Assembly: GCF_003105155.1 (NCBI RefSeq)
Contig: NZ_QETK01000001.1
Span: 124,001-188,000 of the forward strand
Length of the DNA: 64,000 bases
Source: Pseudomonas sp. SDI
GTDB taxonomy: Bacteria; Pseudomonadota; Gammaproteobacteria; Pseudomonadales; Pseudomonadaceae
Direction of reading: 5' to 3'
Shown here: positions 59,854 through 64,000 of the stretch, in pieces
Layout of the letters: every line of letters starts with the position of its first letter
How positions within the stretch are numbered: position 1 is the stretch's first letter
Notes under the pieces: generated by a model
The model's database searches: none
What the model was told of the DNA's origin: nothing
Seen by the model: only the letters and a program-made list of their open reading frames with translations
Position numbers and translations under genes: made by a program

Positions 59854-61686
59854 TCAGCTCTGCTGCAGATGCCCGTACAACTTGGCGTAAAGCCCGCCTT
59901 CGGCGATCAGTTGCTGGTGATCGCCGTCCTCGGCGACATGCCCGCCGTCGAACACCAGCACCCGGTCGGCCTGCTTCACTGCCGACAAGCGGTGGGCGAT
60001 GATCAGCGTGGTGCGCGCACTGAGGAAGCGCGCCATGGCTTCGTGCAGGTTGTATTCGGTAGCTGCGTCCAGCGCCGAGGTGGCTTCGTCGAGAATCACC
60101 ACTTTCGGTTCGGCCAGAATCATCCGGGCAATCGCCAGGCGCTGCCGCTGGCCGCCGGACAGACGAACACCGGAGCGGCCGACCACGCTGTCCAGGCCCT
60201 GCGGCAAGGCCGCAATGGTGGCATCGAGCTGGGCGATGCGCAGCGCCTGCCAACAGGCGTCGTCGCTGCTGTCGCGACCCATGGTCAGGTTGGCGCGCAC
60301 GGTATCGTTGAACAAGGACGGGTGCTGCAGCACTACCGCGACCTGCTCGCGCAGGGTTTCCAGGCCGATTTCCGGCAAGGTTGCGCCACCGAAGCGGATA
60401 GTTCCGGCCTGAGCGGTGTACAAGCCCAGCAACAACTGCACCAAGGTGCTTTTACCGCCGCCGCTGGCGCCGACGATGGCGACCTTCTCACCCGGCGCAA
60501 TCGACAGGTTGAGCTGGTCGAGCACAGGCTCCTCGCCATAGCCGAAGCGCAGGCCGCGCACGTCGATGCCGACGGTGGTCTGGCCCTTGAATGGGTCGAT
60601 GCCGCCAGGATATTGCGGTTCGTCGCTACGCGCGAGCAGCTCGTTGAGCCGGCTCAACGCACCGCCGGCGGCGTAATAGGCGTACTGCAAATTAAGCAAC
60701 TGCTCGACCGGGCCGATCATGAACCACAGGTAGCTGAACACGGCGAGCATCTGGCCGATGCTGAGGTCGGAAAACAACACGGTGAGCATGGCGGCGGCGC
60801 GGAAGATATCGATCCCGAACTGGAACAGCAGGCCACTGGCGCGACCGCTGGCATCGCTTTTCCATTGCGAAGCGACGGCATAGTTGCGCACTTCCTGGGC
60901 ACGCAGGCCGAGCCGGCCGAGGAAATAGCCCTGACGGTTGCCGGCCCGCACTTCCTGAATGGCGTCGAGGGTTTCGGTGAGCGCCTGGGTGAAACGCGAA
61001 GTGCTGTCGTTTTCGAGCTTCTTCAGGTGTTTGACGCGCTTGCCCAACTGCACCGTGGCGAAGATCACCAGCGGGTTGAACAACAGGATCAGCAGCGCCA
61101 GCTGCCAGTGCATCCAGATCAGGATTGCCGCCGTGCCGGTCAAGGTGAGCATGGCCACCAGGAAGCGGCTGAGGGTTTCGCCGACAAATTTGTCCAGGGT
61201 GTCCAGATCGGTCACCAGGTGGGTGGTTACCGTACCGCTGCCCAGGCTTTCGTACTCGCTGAGCGAAATACGCTTGAGCCGCTCAATCAGGCGAATACGC
61301 AGTCGGTAGACAATGTCCTTGGCCAACCCTGCAAACAGTTTGGCCTGCACCACGTTGAAGGCCAGCGCGCAGCAGCGCAGGCACAGGGTCACCACCAGCA
61401 TCAGGCCGATATAGCCGGCCGATACCTGCCAACTGCTCGGCAGAAAGTTGTTCATGAACTTCAGCGCGGCATCGCCATGCCCGAGCAACACTTCGTCGAC
61501 CAGCAACGGCAGCAACAGCGGAATCGGCACGCTGCACAACGCCGCCAGTACGGCCACGCCGTTGGCGATCCACAAGGCTTTTTTATGGTGCAGGGCCAGG
61601 CGGCGGATTTCCGCCCAGCTCAGGCGATCGGCAGGGGTTGGCGCAGGCCCTGGTAGCGGGTCGGGCGAGCCTGGCAGATCAAGCAT
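59854..61686 (-). CDS. ABC exporter, fused permease and ATPase (MsbA-like)
   Basis: 610 residues. Six-helix type 1 exporter domain (about 35-320) and an ATPase domain with Walker A GASGGGKST, signature LSGGQRQR, Walker B VVILDEATSALD and switch IIAHRL. A half-transporter working as dimer. Not MsbA proper by context (no lpxK beside it). Substrate unknown. The start overlaps the DsbA-family gene by 8 bases, so the two are co-transcribed. Confidence 0.92.
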   Translation of the reverse strand: MLDLPGSPDPLPGPAPTPADRLSWAEIRRLALHHKKALWIANGVAVLAALCSVPIPLLLPLLVDEVLLGHGDAALKFMNNFLPSSWQVSAGYIGLMLVVTLCLRCCALAFNVVQAKLFAGLAKDIVYRLRIRLIERLKRISLSEYESLGSGTVTTHLVTDLDTLDKFVGETLSRFLVAMLTLTGTAAILIWMHWQLALLILLFNPLVIFATVQLGKRVKHLKKLENDSTSRFTQALTETLDAIQEVRAGNRQGYFLGRLGLRAQEVRNYAVASQWKSDASGRASGLLFQFGIDIFRAAAMLTVLFSDLSIGQMLAVFSYLWFMIGPVEQLLNLQYAYYAAGGALSRLNELLARSDEPQYPGGIDPFKGQTTVGIDVRGLRFGYGEEPVLDQLNLSIAPGEKVAIVGASGGGKSTLVQLLLGLYTAQAGTIRFGGATLPEIGLETLREQVAVVLQHPSLFNDTVRANLTMGRDSSDDACWQALRIAQLDATIAALPQGLDSVVGRSGVRLSGGQRQRLAIARMILAEPKVVILDEATSALDAATEYNLHEAMARFLSARTTLIIAHRLSAVKQADRVLVFDGGHVAEDGDHQQLIAEGGLYAKLYGHLQQS

Positions 61687-62329
61687 GCGCGGCGCGCTCC
61701 TGGTGCTTCAAGTGCTCCAGCCAGCGCCCGAGCAGCGGCGCCAAGGCGTCGAGCGGCTGATAGCCGTTGGTCAGCAGGGCCAACTGGCCATTACGTTCGG
61801 CAAGCAGGGTCGGGAACCCGGCAATGCCCAGGTCCTGCACCCAGCTGAAATCGGCAGCGGTCGCCGCGCGGGTCTCGGCGCTGACGAACGCATCGGAAAA
61901 CGCCGTGCGCTCGAAACCGGCGCGCTCGGCAAGCTCGACCAGTTGCGGGGCACGGGTGACGTCTTCGGTGTGCTGATAGAACGCTTGTTGAATCGCCTTG
62001 AGCAAGGCCCAGCCAAGCTGCGGATCGAGGCTACGGGCCGCGACCAGCGCCCGGCAGGCCGGCTCGGTGTCGTAGACAAAACCGTCGGGCAGCGCGCCGT
62101 CGAGCTGGAACGGCTGGCCGGTGGCCGCAGTGACCGCCTGCCAGTGCTCAAGAATATAACGCCGGGTCGAGGCGTCCAGCGCGCTGCTCGCACTGCGCAA
62201 CCCACCGACCACCAGGTGCGTGTGCACCCCGGCGGCGCTCGCCTGCGCGATCAAGGCCTCGGCTACCGGCGCAAAACCCCAGCACCAGGAGCACATCGGG
62301 TCCATCACATAGAGCAGGCGAGCGGTCAT
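61679..62329 (-). CDS. DsbA-family protein (FrnE-like)
   Basis: 216 residues with a thioredoxin-fold CSWC site near residues 13-16 (MDPMCSWCWGF) and no signal peptide, so cytoplasmic. The GIAGFPTLL segment holds the cis-Pro. FrnE-type proteins act in thiol-disulfide exchange or as glutathione-dependent isomerases. Overlaps the ABC exporter gene by 8 bases; 3 bases after trhO. Confidence 0.88.
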   Translation of the reverse strand: MTARLLYVMDPMCSWCWGFAPVAEALIAQASAAGVHTHLVVGGLRSASSALDASTRRYILEHWQAVTAATGQPFQLDGALPDGFVYDTEPACRALVAARSLDPQLGWALLKAIQQAFYQHTEDVTRAPQLVELAERAGFERTAFSDAFVSAETRAATAADFSWVQDLGIAGFPTLLAERNGQLALLTNGYQPLDALAPLLGRWLEHLKHQERAAHA

Positions 62330-62332
62330 GTA

Positions 62333-63271
62333 TCACTCCTCGGCGGCTTTGCGGTAGTTGTGGCCGATCGGGTGCGGCAGGTTGCGGGCCTTGGCCAGTT
62401 CGATCTGCTTCTGCCGATCGATGGCGCTACGCCGGGTCTTCTCGCTCAGGCTGTCCCAGCAGTGCGGGCAACTGACTCCGGGCGAGTAGTGCTCGGAGGC
62501 GCGCTCTTGCGCACTGATCGGGGTACGGCAAGCGTGGCACTGGTCGTAGTCGCCTTCGCTGAGGTCGTGACGCACGGTGACCCGGTTATCGAAGACGAAG
62601 CAGTCGCCCTGCCAGCGGCTCTGCTCCTGAGGCACCTCTTCGAGGTATTTCAGGATCCCGCCCTTAAGATGATAGACCTCTTCGAAACCCTCGCCGAGCA
62701 TATAGCTGGAGGCCTTCTCGCAGCGGATGCCGCCGGTGCAGAACATCGCCACTTTCTTGTGCCGGGCCGGATCGAAATTGGCCTTGATGTACTCGGGGAA
62801 CTCGCGGAAGGTGGTGGTTTTCGGATCGATGGCGCCTTCGAAGGTGCCGATCGACACTTCGTAGTCGTTGCGGGTGTCGATCAGCAGCACTTCCGGGTCG
62901 CTGATCAGCGCGTTCCAGTCCTTCGGCTCGACGTAGGTGCCGACCTGGTGGTTTGGGTCCACGCCCGGCACGCCGAGGGTGACGATCTCTTTCTTCAGCT
63001 TGACCTTGGTGCGGTAGAACGGCTGCTCGTCGCAGTACGACTCTTTATGGTCGACGTCGACCAGACGTTCGTCGCTGCGCAGCCAGGCGAGCAGGCCGTC
63101 GATGCCTTCGCGGGTGGCCGAAACGGTGCCGTTGATGCCCTCTTCCGCCAGCAGCAGGGTGCCCTTGACGCCGTATTTTTCCATGGTTTCGAGCAACGGC
63201 TCACGCAGCTCGACGTAATCTTTCAGGGTGACGAACTTGTACAACGCCGCCACGACGATAGCTTGGGTCAT
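62333..63271 (-). CDS. trhO: tRNA uridine(34) hydroxylase TrhO (rhodanese family)
   Basis: 312 residues. Catalyses oxygen-dependent hydroxylation of U34 to ho5U in tRNA. The N-terminal acylphosphatase-like domain (VVAALYKFV) is followed by a rhodanese domain with active-site Cys in [13 protein letters not shown], and a C-terminal zinc-like CxxC pair (CHACRT, CPHCWD). The ATG at 63271 was chosen; the longer in-frame version crosses the bolA terminator. Formerly YceA. Confidence 0.95.
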   Translation of the reverse strand: MTQAIVVAALYKFVTLKDYVELREPLLETMEKYGVKGTLLLAEEGINGTVSATREGIDGLLAWLRSDERLVDVDHKESYCDEQPFYRTKVKLKKEIVTLGVPGVDPNHQVGTYVEPKDWNALISDPEVLLIDTRNDYEVSIGTFEGAIDPKTTTFREFPEYIKANFDPARHKKVAMFCTGGIRCEKASSYMLGEGFEEVYHLKGGILKYLEEVPQEQSRWQGDCFVFDNRVTVRHDLSEGDYDQCHACRTPISAQERASEHYSPGVSCPHCWDSLSEKTRRSAIDRQKQIELAKARNLPHPIGHNYRKAAEE

Positions 63272-63321
63272 GCAATAACTCTCCAGGTGGTCACCCTCGT
63301 AAAGGGCGGACCGGATGACAA

Positions 63322-63349
63322 ATAAAAACGCGCCGACGGGCGGCGCGTT
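63322..63349 (-). terminator. Terminator between bolA and trhO
   Basis: On the minus strand AACGCGCCG, loop CCCGT, CGGCGCGTT, then TTTATTTG. It follows the bolA stop by about 30 bases. Confidence 0.85.
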
Positions 63350-63378
63350 GCGGATTCTAGCAAAAACCTGATCGGGAA

Positions 63379-63678
63379 TCAGTGTTTGCTGCCTCCGGCA
63401 CAGGTTGGCGAGGCCGGCGCAGCGCCGATCTTCTGCCATTCCTGCGGGGTATAGGTGTGCAGTGCCAGGGCGTGGAACTGCCCCATCAGGTCGCCGAGGG
63501 TGGCGTAGACCTTCTGGTGGCGCTTGACGCTGCTCAACCCGTCGAACTGCTCGCTGACCAGCACCGCTTTGTAGTGGGTCTGCTGACCGCGGCTGTGCAT
63601 ATGGCTCTCGTCGAGCACCTCAAGGTGCTGCGGGCCAAGTGCCTGCAGGCTCTGTTCGATTTTCTGCTGCATGGACAT
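63379..63678 (-). CDS. bolA: BolA-family protein
   Basis: 99 residues with the BolA fold: the invariant HSRG region [18 protein letters not shown] and the [21 protein letters not shown] block with the conserved His. Works with monothiol glutaredoxins in iron-sulfur cluster handling; some members affect cell shape. The tail ending CAGGSKH has an extra Cys. Downstream of the DUF2059 gene by 12 bases. Confidence 0.95.
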   Translation of the reverse strand: MSMQQKIEQSLQALGPQHLEVLDESHMHSRGQQTHYKAVLVSEQFDGLSSVKRHQKVYATLGDLMGQFHALALHTYTPQEWQKIGAAPASPTCAGGSKH

Positions 63679-63690
63679 GGACGGCTCCGC

Positions 63691-64000
63691 TTACGGTTTC
63701 TTGGCCGCAGCGGCCTTGCCGGCGTTCGGGTCCAACTCGTTGGTCATGTCAGCCAGCAGCTTGTTGACCACCGGCACCGCGCTTTCCAGCTTCTGCTGGG
63801 TCAGCTGGGCCGATTGCTGGGTGACTTGCGGCATTTTTTCCAGGACTTTCTTGCCCAGCGGCGACTGGTAGAAGGCCACCAGATCTTTCAACTCCTGTTC
63901 GCTGAAGGTACTGGTGTAGAGCTTGACCATGTCCGGCTTGAGCTTGTTCCAGCCGATGGCCTGGTCCAGGGCAGCGTTGGCCTTGGCCTGGTAGCTGTCG
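63691..64000 (-). CDS. DUF2059 domain protein (5' end outside window)
   Basis: C-terminal 102 residues of a DUF2059 protein: AIGWNKLKPDMVKLYTSTFS then EQELKDLVAFYQSPLGKKVL, and a Lys/Ala-rich tail. The reading frame is open to the window edge. Full-length members carry a signal peptide and are exported; function unknown. Likely co-transcribed with bolA. Confidence 0.9.
   Translation of the reverse strand, partial: DSYQAKANAALDQAIGWNKLKPDMVKLYTSTFSEQELKDLVAFYQSPLGKKVLEKMPQVTQQSAQLTQQKLESAVPVVNKLLADMTNELDPNAGKAAAAKKP

Noticed and set aside
59701..61656. 651-codon plus-strand open frame opposite the ABC exporter
   Set aside because: Composition is typical of an antisense frame and the exporter has every ABC motif.

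Overview
The window is chromosomal DNA of a Pseudomonas, most likely of the P. putida/fluorescens side of the genus. The evidence is the run of core genes (rpsA-cmk-tyrA/aroA-pheA-serC-gyrA-mtnA-mtaD-ubiG-mupP-yciK), the fused tyrA-aroA gene, the ihfB...wbpM frame around an O-antigen locus, GC-rich core genes and Pseudomonas-type REP palindromes. Species assignment is inference. No tRNA, rRNA, CRISPR array, insertion sequence or prophage was seen. Two genes run off the window: a chemoreceptor at the left edge and a DUF2059 protein at the right edge.

Layout. 1-9.9 kb: chemoreceptor (partial), MocR-type regulator divergent from an MFS exporter, an SDR, an NADP-dependent double-bond reductase, pyrF, a DUF2897 micro-protein, a ComEA-like helix-hairpin-helix protein, a PPP-family phosphatase and an acyltransferase-3 membrane protein. 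9.9-38.9 kb: a complete Wzx/Wzy-type O-antigen locus, all on the minus strand. 39.1-51.3 kb: beta-CASP metallo-hydrolase, LapA-domain protein, ihfB, rpsA, cmk, tyrA-aroA, pheA, serC, gyrA. 51.7-56.4 kb: the MTA recycling genes mtnA and (divergent) mtaD, then ubiG, mupP, yciK. 56.4-64 kb: haem-oxygenase-like protein, GGDEF-EAL protein, ABC exporter, DsbA-family protein, trhO, bolA, DUF2059.

How the O-antigen genes fit together. Transcription runs right to left. wzz1 and wzz2 (two chain-length regulators) come first, then a terminator, then legB-legC-legG-legI-legH-ptmE-ptmF-legF-ptmA, a full CMP-legionaminic-acid-type nonulosonate pathway. Next come two extra Gfo/Idh/MocA oxidoreductases, wzx, an SGNH hydrolase, wzy and an unassigned membrane-associated GT-like protein. 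Then wbuX-wbuY-wbuZ (acetamidino formation), wbjB-wbjC-wbjD (UDP-L-FucNAc), a GT4 transferase, and wbpV-wbpL-wbpM (UDP-D-QuiNAc type sugar plus the initiating phosphotransferase). Three nucleotide-sugar routes, one initiator and two transferases match a trisaccharide unit: nonulosonate, L-FucNAm and D-QuiNAc (or D-FucNAc). The wzy/wzx part is visibly less GC-rich (29 of 60 bases in a sampled wzy line) than core genes (42 of 60 in a sampled mtaD line), as expected for an exchanged antigen cassette.

The most unusual single gene is mtnA: the protein keeps the family fold sequence but has lost the catalytic Cys (Gly166), the catalytic Asp (Glu246) and the Arg of the RGAP motif (Cys54). Other points of interest are the KLHPR-motif protein as the likely nonulosonate transferase, the paired Gfo/Idh/MocA enzymes, a strong terminator embedded antisense in the MFS gene, a JUMPStart-like element ahead of wzz1, and a long hairpin between cmk and rpsA.
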